From an uncultured Porphyromonadaceae bacterium (GTDB lineage: Bacteria; Bacteroidota; Bacteroidia; Bacteroidales; Muribaculaceae): a stretch of DNA of 64,000 nucleotides. Within the stretch, counting starts at the first letter, position 1, and every line of letters starts with the position of its first letter. The stretch covers positions 198,312 through 262,311 of the forward strand of contig CABUWI010000003.1 in assembly GCA_902495245.1 (NCBI GenBank), in the 5' to 3' direction. The notes beneath the pieces were generated by a model. The model made no database searches. It saw only the letters and a program-made list of their open reading frames with translations, and had not been told where the DNA came from. Both the position numbers and the translations under genes were made by a program. Positions 33,932-42,734 of the stretch are shown piece by piece.

Positions 33932-34265
33932 GAGCTTGTTTAATAATAAATATTAACGGCAGGGTCGCATAGCTTGTGCTGATTTTCGGTTTGTTACGAA
34001 GGAGTTATGGGGTTCCATAACGACTGAGGAACAGGGCGAAAAGCAGCCAAGATATGCGGGGCGACAGAAACTTTTAACAGAATAATACAATCAAACGTAT
34101 GAATATCAGTAATTCAACCATTAAAAAAGCTTTTGTCCGGCCACTCGCCGGCATATTTCCACCCGTTCTTCGGTCGTTATGGAACCCCATAACTCCCTCA
34201 TAACGAGCGGAAATATGCTCGACGACTGACCGCCCTGCCGTTAACATTTATTATTAAACAAGCTC
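33932..34265. mobile_element. 334-bp MITE-like element with long terminal inverted repeats
   Basis: The two ends (33932-33964 and 34233-34265) are inverted copies beginning gagcttgtttaataataa, about 33 bp with one mismatch. Each half also holds a palindrome, GTTATGGGGTTCCATAAC near 34006 and GTTATGGAACCCCATAAC near 34176, in inverted orientation. Flanks TTA and CTA suggest a YTA or TA target, as in IS5-type elements. No transposase is present; a 34-codon ORF (34099-34203) covers one arm. It fills most of the 33859-34288 gap. Confidence 0.75.
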
Positions 34266-34288
34266 CTAATCTTACGAGAGAGGGAAAA

Positions 34289-35701
34289 TCAGAAGCGGGA
34301 GGAGCCGTCGAAGCAGTGGGTGCAGATTTTGCATTTGGGGAGGCCGATGCTTTCGACAAGGGTTTCGATGGGGTTGAATTTCAGAGAGGTCAGGCCGAAA
34401 CGCTGACGGATTTTTTCGACGAGCAGGTTGTAGCGCTCGGAGCCGGTGGTGGCGTATTCGTCGAGGTGAGCGTTGGGGTCTCCTTCGATTTCTTCGATGA
34501 TGCGGCGCGTGAGCAGTTCCATGTCACTTTTCGAGGAGGTGAAACCGACGTAGCGGCAGCCGTAGATGAGCGGGGGGCAGGCAATGCGCATGTGCACTTC
34601 TTTTGCGCCGCCGTCGTAGAGCTCTTTGACGTTGTCGTTGAGCTGCGTGCCGCGGACGATGGAGTCGTCGCAGAAGAGGGCGCGCTTGCCGGCGAGCATG
34701 GCGCGGTTGGGCACGAGTTTCATCTTGGCCACGAGGTTGCGCATGGCCTGGTTGGACGGGGTGAACGAGCGGGGCCAGGTGGGGGTGTATTTGCAGATGC
34801 AGCGGTGGTAGGGGACACCGTGGCCGGCGGCGTAGCCCAGAGCCATGCCGGTGCCGGAGTCGGGAATGCCGCAGGCGCAGTCAACTTCGGTTGTGTCGGT
34901 GCGGCCCATTGCGTAGCCGCTTTTGAAGCGGGTCATTTCGACGTTTTGACCCTCGTAGGTCGACGTGGGGAAGCCGTAGTAAACCCAGAGGAACGAGCAT
35001 ATCTGCATTTCGGCGCCGGGGGCGCGGAGCTGTTTGACGCCGTCGGGGGTAATCTCAACAATTTCGCCGGGGCCGAGGTCGCGTTCGAGGTCATAGCCGA
35101 GGTTGGGGAAGGCTGTGCTTTCGGACGATGCGGCCATGGCGCCGTCTTTGCGCCCGAGTAGGACGGGGGTGCGGCCGAGTTTGTCGCGGGCGGCGATGAT
35201 GGAGCCGTTTTCGGTCAGAATCAGCAGCGAGCATGAGCCCTGAATCTTGTTGAACATGTTTTCGATGCCTTCGACGAAGTCTTTGCCGCTGTTGATGAGC
35301 AGGGCCACGAGTTCGGTCTGGTTGGTGGCGCCGGAGCTGAGTTCGCCGAAGTGGACGCCGCGGCCCAGGAGTTCCTGTTCGAGGGCGTCGATGTTGCAGA
35401 TTTTGGCTACGGTTACGATTGCGAATTTGCCCAGGTGAGAGTTGATGATGATTGGCTGCGGGTCGGTGTCGGAAATGATGCCGATGCCCGTGTCGCCCTT
35501 GAATTCATCGAGCTCTTTTTCGAACTTGGTGCGGAAATACGTGCTTTCGAGCGAATGGATTTTGCGTATGAATCTGCGGGCCTCGGGGTCATAAGTGGCC
35601 ATGCCGGCGCGGCGGGTGCCGAGGTGCGAGTTATAGTCTACTCCGTAAAACAGGTCTGTGCGGCATTGCCGGCGCGAGGCGACTCCAAAAAATCCTCCCA
35701 T
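34289..35701 (-). CDS. PurF-like amidophosphoribosyltransferase paralogue without N-terminal Cys
   Basis: 470 residues. Ntn-hydrolase-like domain (1-220) and phosphoribosyltransferase domain with the PRPP motif LFCDDSIVRGTQ (about 354-365). The start MGGFFGVAS lacks the Cys2 nucleophile that PurF needs for glutamine hydrolysis, while the rest of the active-site frame (RRAGMATY) is present. As I recall, Bacteroidota genomes carry such a paralogue. Glutamine-dependent activity is therefore doubtful; an ammonia-dependent or different role is likely. A C-terminal CKICTHC pair may bind metal. Confidence 0.85.
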   Translation of the reverse strand: MGGFFGVASRRQCRTDLFYGVDYNSHLGTRRAGMATYDPEARRFIRKIHSLESTYFRTKFEKELDEFKGDTGIGIISDTDPQPIIINSHLGKFAIVTVAKICNIDALEQELLGRGVHFGELSSGATNQTELVALLINSGKDFVEGIENMFNKIQGSCSLLILTENGSIIAARDKLGRTPVLLGRKDGAMAASSESTAFPNLGYDLERDLGPGEIVEITPDGVKQLRAPGAEMQICSFLWVYYGFPTSTYEGQNVEMTRFKSGYAMGRTDTTEVDCACGIPDSGTGMALGYAAGHGVPYHRCICKYTPTWPRSFTPSNQAMRNLVAKMKLVPNRAMLAGKRALFCDDSIVRGTQLNDNVKELYDGGAKEVHMRIACPPLIYGCRYVGFTSSKSDMELLTRRIIEEIEGDPNAHLDEYATTGSERYNLLVEKIRQRFGLTSLKFNPIETLVESIGLPKCKICTHCFDGSSRF

Positions 35702-35757
35702 TGCGGTGGTGGTTGATTTATGATGTTGTTGTTATGATTGTTGCGATTTGAAAAAAT

Positions 35758-35789
35758 AATCAGGGTGGCCATGAACGGCCACCCTGATT
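35758..35789 (-). terminator. rho-independent terminator of the glycogen operon
   Basis: A perfect 13-bp stem (35758-35770 / 35777-35789) with loop ATGAAC lies 18 bp after the glycogen phosphorylase stop. On the minus strand it is followed by ATTTTTTC. Confidence 0.88.
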
Positions 35790-35806
35790 TTGAGGCGTAT
35801 GTCAGA

Positions 35807-38365
35807 TTAAATCCAGCGCACCCATGCGAAGTCCTGGCGATGGGGCAGCGCGGGGTTGACGGGATAGATGCGGAATGCGTAGCGGTACATGCCCGGATTC
35901 TGCATCTTGTTGTTGAGTTCGAAGGTTACGATGTTGCCTTCGGTCTTGACAGCCTTGAGCGGCGTGGCTTCGACGAATTCTTCCTGACCGTCGATGGTCT
36001 TGAAGGCGACGCACTCGACGCCGAGGTCATTGACGAGGCCGTTGGTGTCGATGACGGCCTTGGCGGTGTGGGTCGTGCCGGTGGCGGCAGTGAGGCCGGT
36101 GGCCGAGTCTTCGAGGCTGATGACCCTGATGCCGTCCCAGCGGGCGGCGACGTTTTCTTTCCATGCGGCGATTTCGCGAGCCAGGGCGTAGTCGTTTGCC
36201 TGAAGGGCTTTTGAACGCTTGGCCTCTTTGGTATAGAAGCGCTCGATGTAGTCTTCAATCATGCGGGTCATGGTGAAGTTGGGGGCGATGTGGCCGATCG
36301 AGTTCTTGATATACTGTACCCACTCGGGCGAGTAGCCTTTGGAGTTCTTGGCGAAATAGAGAGGAATGATTTCGTTTTCAAGCATCGAGTAGATTGTGGC
36401 TGCGTCGAGCTTGTCTTGCTGGCCCTGGTCGGTGTAGGTGCGTTTGTCGGTGAGGGCCCAGCCGGCTTTTTCGTCGAACTTGTAGCCTTCGTACCACCAG
36501 CCGTCGAGCACGGAGAAGTTGAGCACGCCGTTCATTTCGGCCTTTTCGCCAGATGTGCCCGATGCTTCGAGCGGACGGGTGGGGGTGTTGAGCCAGATGT
36601 CGACGCCGGTAACCAGACGTTTGGCAACAATCATGTTGTAGTCTTCGAGGAAGATGATTTTGCCGAGGAACTGGGGCATGCGGCTGATTTCCATGATGCG
36701 CTTGATGAGGCCCTGACCGGCGCCGTCGGCGGGGTGAGCCTTGCCCGAGAAGACGAATTGCACGGGGAACTGCTCGTTGTTGACAATCTTGGCCAGGCGG
36801 TCAAGGTCGGTGAAGAGCAGGTGGGCACGCTTGTAGGTTGCGAATCGGCGGGCGAAGCCGATGATGAGGGCGTTGGGGTTGATTCGGTCAAGAATGCCGA
36901 GTACTGCGCCGGGGTCGCGCTGGTTGGCGAGCCATTTGGCCTTGAAGTCGCGCTTGACGAAGTTGATGAATTTGTTCTTCATCGTTACGCGCATCTTCCA
37001 AATTTCTTCGTCGGGCACGCTGAAAATGCCTTTCCAGGCGTTAACGTCGGCCTGGTGAGAGAATACCTGCTGACCGAGTTTTTCGGCATAGAATGCTTTC
37101 CACTCCGAGGCGGCCCAGGTGGGCATGTGGACGCCGTTGGTAACATAGCCTACGTGGCTTTCGCGCCAGTCGTAGCCTTTCCAGATTCCGGCAAACATTT
37201 TCTTGCTCACTTCGCCGTGGAGCCAGCTGACGCCGTTTGATTCCTGGCAGGTGTTGAGGGCGAAGACGCTCATGGAGAATTTTTCGCCGCTGTCGGGATT
37301 TTCGCGGCCCATGTTCATGAGTTCCTGCCATGAGATGCCGAGTTTTGCGGGATATTCGCCCATGTACTTGCCGAAGAGGCTTTCGTCGAAGTAGTCGTGG
37401 CCGGCGGGCACGGGGGTGTGGACGGTGTAGAGGCTTGAGGCGCGCACGAGTTCGAGAGCGGTGTTGAAGTCGACGTGCTTGTCTTGCACGTATTCAACTA
37501 GGCGCTGAAGGTTGAGCAGGGCGGCGTGGCCCTCGTTGGCGTGATAGAGTTCGGTGTTGATTCCGAGTTTGCGGAGCATCAGAATGCCGCCGATGCCGAG
37601 CAGATATTCCTGCTTGATGCGGTTTTCCCAGTCGCCGCCATAGAGCTGGTGGGTGATGGGGCGGTCAAACTCCGAGTTCATGTCGAAGTCGGTGTCCATG
37701 AGATAGAGGTTCATGCGGCCGACGTTTACGCGCCAGATGTGGCTGTAGATGATTCGGCCGGGGTAGGGGACTTCGAGAATCATGGGCGAGCCGTCGGGGT
37801 TGGTAACCTGCTCGATTGGGAGCTGGTTGAAGTTCTGGGGCTCGTAGTTTGCGATTTGCTGACCGTCGACGCTGAGGCTCTGGGTGAAGTAGCCGTAGCG
37901 GTAGAGGAAGCCTACGGCGGTCATGGGCACGCGGCTGTCGCTGGCTTCCTTGATGTAGTCGCCGGCGAGGACGCCGAGGCCGCCGGAGTAGATTTTCAGT
38001 GCGTTGCACAGACCGTATTCCATCGAGAAGTATGCGACGGAGGGGAGGTCATCGCGCATGGGCACGGCCATATATTCTTTGAATTCTTTGTCGGCCTGCG
38101 CGATGCGCTTCATGAGGTCTTTGTCTTTGATGATTTCCTGAAGGCGGTTGGCGCTGAGGCGCTGCAGAAGCATCACGGGGTTCTCGCCCGTGCTGCGCCA
38201 GAGGTCAGGGTCGAGATCGCGGAAAAGATTTTTCCCGATGCTGTTCCATACCCACCAGAGGTTTTTTGACAGGGGCTCGAGGGCCTTGAGCTCGTCAGGC
38301 AGGTTGTTGTTGACAGTAACGTCGCGCCAGACAGGCGAGTTAGTGTTGCTGACTTGAAGTTTCAT
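35807..38365 (-). CDS. glgP: alpha-glucan (glycogen) phosphorylase
   Basis: 852 residues, GT35 family. The N-terminal DUF3417-type part (about 20-130) precedes the catalytic core, with FSMEYGLCNALKIYSGGLGVLAGD (near 111-134), FARRFATYKRAHL, and the PLP-site region EASGTSGEKAEMNGVLNFSVLDGWW (near 603-627; PLP lysine expected here). It releases glucose-1-phosphate from glycogen. It is 8 bp downstream of the glycogen synthase gene, so both directions of glycogen metabolism share a transcript. A C-terminal tail beyond about 750 is specific to this group. Confidence 0.92.
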   Translation of the reverse strand: MKLQVSNTNSPVWRDVTVNNNLPDELKALEPLSKNLWWVWNSIGKNLFRDLDPDLWRSTGENPVMLLQRLSANRLQEIIKDKDLMKRIAQADKEFKEYMAVPMRDDLPSVAYFSMEYGLCNALKIYSGGLGVLAGDYIKEASDSRVPMTAVGFLYRYGYFTQSLSVDGQQIANYEPQNFNQLPIEQVTNPDGSPMILEVPYPGRIIYSHIWRVNVGRMNLYLMDTDFDMNSEFDRPITHQLYGGDWENRIKQEYLLGIGGILMLRKLGINTELYHANEGHAALLNLQRLVEYVQDKHVDFNTALELVRASSLYTVHTPVPAGHDYFDESLFGKYMGEYPAKLGISWQELMNMGRENPDSGEKFSMSVFALNTCQESNGVSWLHGEVSKKMFAGIWKGYDWRESHVGYVTNGVHMPTWAASEWKAFYAEKLGQQVFSHQADVNAWKGIFSVPDEEIWKMRVTMKNKFINFVKRDFKAKWLANQRDPGAVLGILDRINPNALIIGFARRFATYKRAHLLFTDLDRLAKIVNNEQFPVQFVFSGKAHPADGAGQGLIKRIMEISRMPQFLGKIIFLEDYNMIVAKRLVTGVDIWLNTPTRPLEASGTSGEKAEMNGVLNFSVLDGWWYEGYKFDEKAGWALTDKRTYTDQGQQDKLDAATIYSMLENEIIPLYFAKNSKGYSPEWVQYIKNSIGHIAPNFTMTRMIEDYIERFYTKEAKRSKALQANDYALAREIAAWKENVAARWDGIRVISLEDSATGLTAATGTTHTAKAVIDTNGLVNDLGVECVAFKTIDGQEEFVEATPLKAVKTEGNIVTFELNNKMQNPGMYRYAFRIYPVNPALPHRQDFAWVRWI

Positions 38366-38373
38366 TGCTTTGG

Positions 38374-40074
38374 TTATTTGTGGTTTAATTGTTTTTTATT
38401 TTGCTTGCAACGCTCGGCGGCTTTGGCCATTGCGTCGCAGTAGGCTGTTTCGTAGTAGGTGATGAAGTGTTTCCAGGCGGCGAGGTCGGCGGTGGTCGAA
38501 GCGGCCTTGCGCAGGGCTTCGGCGGCGGTGGCGTCGGTGCGCGCCAGGTCGAGCAGCTGTTCGGCGATGGCTCCGCAGAGATCCCAGTAGTCAGCGTCGT
38601 TGCGCTCGTTGACGTGGACGCCGCAGACGGGGAATTTGTTCTCGCCGAACGTAACGTTGACCCACTGGCCGAAGCCGGCGAGGGTGGTGGTTATTGTGGG
38701 GACGGAGAATGCCACCGATTCGAGGGGCGTGTAGCCCCAGGGCTCGTAGTAGGAGGGGAAGACGGTTGCGTCGAGGCCGGGCAGCAGGTCGTAGTAGGTC
38801 ATGCCGCCGAAGAGGCCGTCGGTGCCGTCGAGATAGCAGGGGACGTAAATCATCAGCAGTTTGTCGGAGGGGCGGTTTTCGAAGCCGAGCCGGTGAATGT
38901 TGTTGATGATGGGGTCGCTGTCGTAGTTATTGAGCAGGTGGGTTATGACGGGGTCGGGCAGCGGCGAGCCGGCGGTGCGGTTCTTGAGCGCGTCGACCAG
39001 CTCGGGACGCGGGGCGCGCGACCATGCGGGCACCATGACGAAGCAGATTATGCGGCGGTCGTCTTTTTGCAATTTCCAGCGCAGGGTGGCGCAGGCGTCG
39101 AGAAAGACGTCGATGCCCTTGTTGCGGAATTCGCAGCGGCCGGAGGTGGCGACGAGGAAAGAATTGTCGGGCATCTGCTCGCCGACGAGGGCGGAGGCCA
39201 CGCGCAGCAGGGCGTCGCGGCCGTTGGCGCGGGCCGTTGCGAGCGCCTTGGCGGTCGAGGGCACGAAGTCTTTTTCAAAACCGTTTGGCGTTACGTGGGC
39301 CTTGACTTCGAGCAGCTGTTCGCACTCGCGGGCGGTAACGTCGCTGACGGTAGTGAAGCAGTCGGCCTGATGGGCTGCGGCGCGTTCAAGCGAGTGTTTT
39401 GCCTGCATGTTGAGCTCCTGAGCCATCTGGTTTCCGTTGTAGCCGTTGAAGTAAGCGTAGAGCTCTTTGCCGTTGCCGCAGATGCTTCGGCCGATGCTGG
39501 TGGCGTGGGTGGTGAACACCGTTGCGGCGGCGGGGAGTTCGGCCTTTACGTGCAGGAGGCCCATGCCGGTGGTCCACTCGTCGAAGTGGGCAATGACGCC
39601 CCGGCCGTCAGGGAGGCCCTGATGGCGGCAGAGGCTTTCGATTACCAGCGCGGCGGCATGGCTGAAGGCGCATGCTTCGGGGTAATCGCCATAGGCATGG
39701 AGGGAGTCGACGCCATAGAGCTGCCACATGCGTCCGAAGAGCTCGGGGTTGCGGGCATACATAGCGTCGAACTTGACCAGAATGGCGATGGGCCGTCCGG
39801 GCACGTTCCAGCGGCCGACCCTGACTTTAACGCCCTCGGGCAGCCCGGGGTTCTTGCACCATGCGCCGAGCAGGGAAGCCACTTCGGTGAAATAGGGCGA
39901 GGGGGTTTCGTCGGACCAGACGTCGGGACCGATAAATATGACTTTATTCTTGTAGAGTGATTGCAGGGTATGAGCCTTTGTCGACAGGACGGCATAAATT
40001 CCGCCCACTTTATTGCAGACCTCCCAGCTCGTTTCAAACAGCAGGGTTGGTGAAGTTTTGCACTGTTGTGTCAT
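38374..40074 (-). CDS. glycogen synthase, eukaryote-like GT3 type
   Basis: 566 residues. The start LLFETSWEVCNKVGGIYAVLSTKA is the GT3 signature, with the UDP-glucose loop expected around EVCNKVGGIY. FTTHATSIGRSICGN, TPNGFEKDF and FPSYYEPWGYTPLESVAFSVPTITT complete the GT-B active site. GT3 enzymes build glycogen from UDP-glucose, unlike the ADP-glucose GlgA type common in other bacteria. It is followed closely by glgP. Confidence 0.9.
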   Translation of the reverse strand: MTQQCKTSPTLLFETSWEVCNKVGGIYAVLSTKAHTLQSLYKNKVIFIGPDVWSDETPSPYFTEVASLLGAWCKNPGLPEGVKVRVGRWNVPGRPIAILVKFDAMYARNPELFGRMWQLYGVDSLHAYGDYPEACAFSHAAALVIESLCRHQGLPDGRGVIAHFDEWTTGMGLLHVKAELPAAATVFTTHATSIGRSICGNGKELYAYFNGYNGNQMAQELNMQAKHSLERAAAHQADCFTTVSDVTARECEQLLEVKAHVTPNGFEKDFVPSTAKALATARANGRDALLRVASALVGEQMPDNSFLVATSGRCEFRNKGIDVFLDACATLRWKLQKDDRRIICFVMVPAWSRAPRPELVDALKNRTAGSPLPDPVITHLLNNYDSDPIINNIHRLGFENRPSDKLLMIYVPCYLDGTDGLFGGMTYYDLLPGLDATVFPSYYEPWGYTPLESVAFSVPTITTTLAGFGQWVNVTFGENKFPVCGVHVNERNDADYWDLCGAIAEQLLDLARTDATAAEALRKAASTTADLAAWKHFITYYETAYCDAMAKAAERCKQNKKQLNHK

Positions 40075-40098
40075 ATTGTCCGGGCTTGTTTTTGAGCC

Positions 40099-40130
40099 GC
40101 AAAGTTACGCATTTTTTCTCACATTGCAAA
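40099..40130 (-). promoter_or_regulatory. promoter of the glycogen synthase-phosphorylase operon
   Basis: TTTG (40130-40127), a 19-base gap and TAACTTTG (40107-40100) on the minus strand, 25 bp before the ATG at 40074. Confidence 0.8.
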
Positions 40131-40156
40131 ATCGCAACACAAATCAACGCAAATTT

Positions 40157-40549
40157 TTAGGCAGCGCCGGCGTGATGATTGGCCGCCAACGCATGGCCGA
40201 TGTAGACCATGAGCAGGCCGACGGCGAAACTGAGAGTGGCGTAGAGGGCAGATTCTAAAAAACGGCCGGCGGTCAGGTGAACGTAGTTTTCGTGCATGAA
40301 TGTGGAAAATGTGGTGAACCCGCCGCAGAATCCGACTGTCAGAAACAGGCGCCAGTGTTCGCCGATGGAGTCATAGCGGTCAAACAGGCCGTAGAGCAGC
40401 CCGATGAGAAGGCAGCCGAGCACGTTGGCGGCCCACGTGCCCCACGTGGAGGGCACGCCGGCGAGCGCCGCCATCAATCTTGACAGCCCGTAGCGCGCCA
40501 CGCCGCCCAGAAAGCTGCCCATGCCGATGAAAAACAGAATTTTGATCAT
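40157..40549 (-). CDS. crcB: fluoride exporter CrcB/Fluc
   Basis: 130 residues with four membrane segments. Diagnostic motifs are GGVARYGLSR near residue 16 and GFCGGFTTFSTF near 74. Fluc channels export F- as dimers. A TAACTTTG element (40564-40557) lies within 8 bp of the ATG, so the leader is very short; no fluoride riboswitch is visible. Confidence 0.93.
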   Translation of the reverse strand: MIKILFFIGMGSFLGGVARYGLSRLMAALAGVPSTWGTWAANVLGCLLIGLLYGLFDRYDSIGEHWRLFLTVGFCGGFTTFSTFMHENYVHLTAGRFLESALYATLSFAVGLLMVYIGHALAANHHAGAA

Positions 40550-40613
40550 ATGCTTGCAAAGTTACGCATAATTTTTGAAAAGCAGAGTCATATTGAGTGT
40601 TGTGTTCCCCGGC

Positions 40614-41816
40614 TTAAAGGCAACCGATTATGCGGCTGTTGGCGCGGTCAATGGCCGAGGTGTCGAGGCTGTCGAGGTAGATTTGGGTGGTGATTTCGGA
40701 GTCATGGCCCATGCCGACGCTGATGACACTCAGGGGGACGCCTTTGGCTCGGGCGAGAGATGCCCAGCTGTGGCGCGCGCAATAGAGGGTCAGCGGCATG
40801 TCGACGTTGACCATGCCGGCAATCTGTTTCAGGTTGTGGTTGATGTTATAGGCTATGTTGCGATAGGCCTTGTGGGCGTTTTTGTGGTTGCCCGACAGAA
40901 TCGGGAGCAGGTAGCCCGCGGCGTTTGTGGGGTATTTGTCGATGATTGACTGCATCTCTTTGGTCCAGGCTATTCGCAGCAGCTGGCCGGTTTTTGCGCG
41001 GCGGTAGGTTACATAGCCTTGCGCGAGGTCGGAGTCGCGCAGGAAGGCCATGTCGACAAAACTCATTCCGCGCAGGTAGAAGCTGAGCATGAACATGTCG
41101 CGCGCATAGTCGGCCGCGGGACAGGCGGTGAGGTCGAGGCCCTTGATGCGCCTGAGCGCGGCCAGCGGGAGAGCGCGCTTGACGGTTTTGTCAATGCCGG
41201 TGTAGACGTGGCGGAAGGGGCGGCCGTCGTCAATCAGCCCCTCTTCGACGGCGCGGTTATATGTGGCGCGGAGCACACGCATGTAGAACGACGTTGTGTT
41301 GGGCACGTTGCCGCGTGTCTGCAGGTGGTGTTCGTATGATTCGACCACTTCGTGGGTGAGGGCGTCGAGCATGATGTCTTCATTGGCGCGGAACCGCCTG
41401 AAACTATTCAGGACGACGGTGTAGATTTCGGCGCTGCGCACTTTCTGGCGTTTTTGCATAGTGGCGATGATTGACCTCATGAACCTGAACAGCGAGCAGC
41501 GGTGAGTGTAGAGCCGGAACTCGGCCACGATGTCGTCGGCGCCATAGCCCGAGGGGCGCCCTTCAAGACGCCTGATGATTATGTTGAGGCGGTTGAGGTC
41601 AAGGCGTATATGCTCGTAGACGGCGGCGACGGCGCGACGGCGTTCGGAGCCGGCAGATAAAACCGGGCGCGAAGACTGATTGTCCCACTCCGAGGGCAGC
41701 AGCTTGTGAGCCGTCAGCAGCTGCCTGATGCAGCGTTCATGGATAATCTGATAGTAGACCGTACCCTCTTTGCCCTCGATTGTCGACGGCCTGAACTTTA
41801 CTTTTATAGAAGCCAT
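40614..41816 (-). CDS. solitary tyrosine recombinase
   Basis: 400 residues from MASIKVKFRP. The catalytic pattern is present: an Arg in FYLRGMSFVDMAFL (unusual GMS instead of GLR-IS), HxxR-like CARHSWASL, GH in VGMGHDSEITT and the nucleophile in QIYLDSL. It stands alone, without nearby element genes, 152 bp from tRNA-Ser and divergent from it. It may be a DNA invertase, such as one acting on the invertible promoter of the polysaccharide locus 20 kb away, or the leftover of an island. I prefer the invertase view, with low certainty. Confidence 0.85.
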   Translation of the reverse strand: MASIKVKFRPSTIEGKEGTVYYQIIHERCIRQLLTAHKLLPSEWDNQSSRPVLSAGSERRRAVAAVYEHIRLDLNRLNIIIRRLEGRPSGYGADDIVAEFRLYTHRCSLFRFMRSIIATMQKRQKVRSAEIYTVVLNSFRRFRANEDIMLDALTHEVVESYEHHLQTRGNVPNTTSFYMRVLRATYNRAVEEGLIDDGRPFRHVYTGIDKTVKRALPLAALRRIKGLDLTACPAADYARDMFMLSFYLRGMSFVDMAFLRDSDLAQGYVTYRRAKTGQLLRIAWTKEMQSIIDKYPTNAAGYLLPILSGNHKNAHKAYRNIAYNINHNLKQIAGMVNVDMPLTLYCARHSWASLARAKGVPLSVISVGMGHDSEITTQIYLDSLDTSAIDRANSRIIGCL

Positions 41817-41925
41817 ATCTGTTGATAAAATTAAAAAATAAAACAAGATACGGCATGCGAATTGCAGCCTGAGCTAACAAAGCGGAATGCAAATTTACGC
41901 AAACGGCAAAAAATGTTGAAAAAAA

Positions 41926-41957
41926 TTTGCTCGTTTCAAAAATTACGACTAACTTTG
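41926..41957 (+). promoter_or_regulatory. promoter of tRNA-Ser
   Basis: TTTG (41926-41929), a 20-base gap and TAACTTTG (41950-41957), 11 bp before the tRNA 5' end. Perfect consensus. Confidence 0.85.
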
Positions 41958-41968
41958 CAGTCGCAAAC

Positions 41969-42060
41969 GGAGAGGTGGGTGAGTGGCTGAAACCACCGGT
42001 TTGCTAAACCGACGTAGTGAGCAATCGCTACCACGAGTTCGAATCTCGTCCTCTCCGCCA
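41969..42060 (+). tRNA. tRNA-Ser (anticodon GCT)
   Basis: The acceptor stem pairs GGAGAGG (41969-41975) with CCTCTCC, followed by discriminator G and an encoded CCA (42058-42060). The anticodon GCT lies at 42003-42005. A long variable arm (gtagtgagcaatcgctac) is as expected for serine tRNA. The T arm has GTTCGAATC. Confidence 0.97.
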
Positions 42061-42063
42061 GTG

Positions 42064-42092
42064 CGAAACCCGCTGATTTCAAGCGGGTTTCG
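42064..42092 (+). terminator. terminator hairpin after tRNA-Ser
   Basis: Arms cgaaacccgct (42064-42074) and agcgggtttcg (42082-42092) pair perfectly. It separates the tRNA from the following gene, though the T tail is weak. Confidence 0.7.
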
Positions 42093-42143
42093 TCGTTAAT
42101 ATAGGCCGATACAGTGTCGGCTCATGTATTAACAAAAGAATCA

Positions 42144-42734
42144 ATGGAACAGAGTGAAATCAACAGCCGCGCCCAGGCAAATGCGGCGCAGGCCCGGAGG
42201 GTCTTGGCCGAATCGGGCATCATCGGAATCTGGACAGAGGCAGGTTGCCGGGTCAATCTCGTCGGGTCGCTTAGAATGGGTCTTCTTGCGGCCCATCGCG
42301 ACATTGACCTGCACGTCTACTCGGGCGGTATCACCGAAGAGGGCAGTTTTGCCGTCGCCGCGAAAATGGCGCGGCTTCCGGGAGTCAGAGAAATCAGGTG
42401 CATCAACGGGCTGCACACCGAGGAGCGGTGTGTGGCATGGCACGTCAGTTATGACTTCGGCGGCGAGCAATGGCAAATTGACATTATCCACATCGAAGAG
42501 GGGTCGGCGTATGACGGATATTTCGAACGTATGGCCGACCGCATCGTCGAGGTAATGACCCCGGCGCAGCGCGACACGATTTTGCGCCTGAAGTTTGAAG
42601 CGCCCGAGGGGTGCGACTTTCACGGAGTGGAATACTACGAGGCGGTCATTGCCGACGGCGTGTCGACCTTCGACGAGCTGACGCGATGGGTTGCAGGCCA
42701 TCGGCTGAAGCCGCTGTATTACTGGATTCCCTGA
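42144..42734 (+). CDS. nucleotidyltransferase-fold protein
   Basis: 196 residues from MEQSEINSRA. The motif GSLRMGLLAAHRDIDLHVYS (about 42-61) has the G-S...D-x-D pattern of the nucleotidyltransferase superfamily, and WQIDIIHIEEG (about 114-124) offers a third acidic residue. The rest is helical (ERMADRIVEVMTPAQRDTILRL). Substrate unknown; an aminoglycoside- or sugar-type nucleotidyltransferase cannot be excluded. It is tail-to-tail with the next gene, overlapping by 16 bp. Confidence 0.65.
   Translation: MEQSEINSRAQANAAQARRVLAESGIIGIWTEAGCRVNLVGSLRMGLLAAHRDIDLHVYSGGITEEGSFAVAAKMARLPGVREIRCINGLHTEERCVAWHVSYDFGGEQWQIDIIHIEEGSAYDGYFERMADRIVEVMTPAQRDTILRLKFEAPEGCDFHGVEYYEAVIADGVSTFDELTRWVAGHRLKPLYYWIP

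Noticed and set aside
34099..34203. 34-codon ORF in the MITE-like element
   Set aside because: It covers one arm of the inverted repeat and has no clear promoter or start site; noted only within the element.
40550..40613. Fluoride riboswitch before crcB
   Set aside because: The promoter element lies within 8 bp of the start codon, leaving no room for an aptamer.
40614..42060. Genomic island at tRNA-Ser
   Set aside because: The recombinase is on the 5' side of the tRNA and divergent, and no direct repeat of the tRNA 3' end was noticed nearby.
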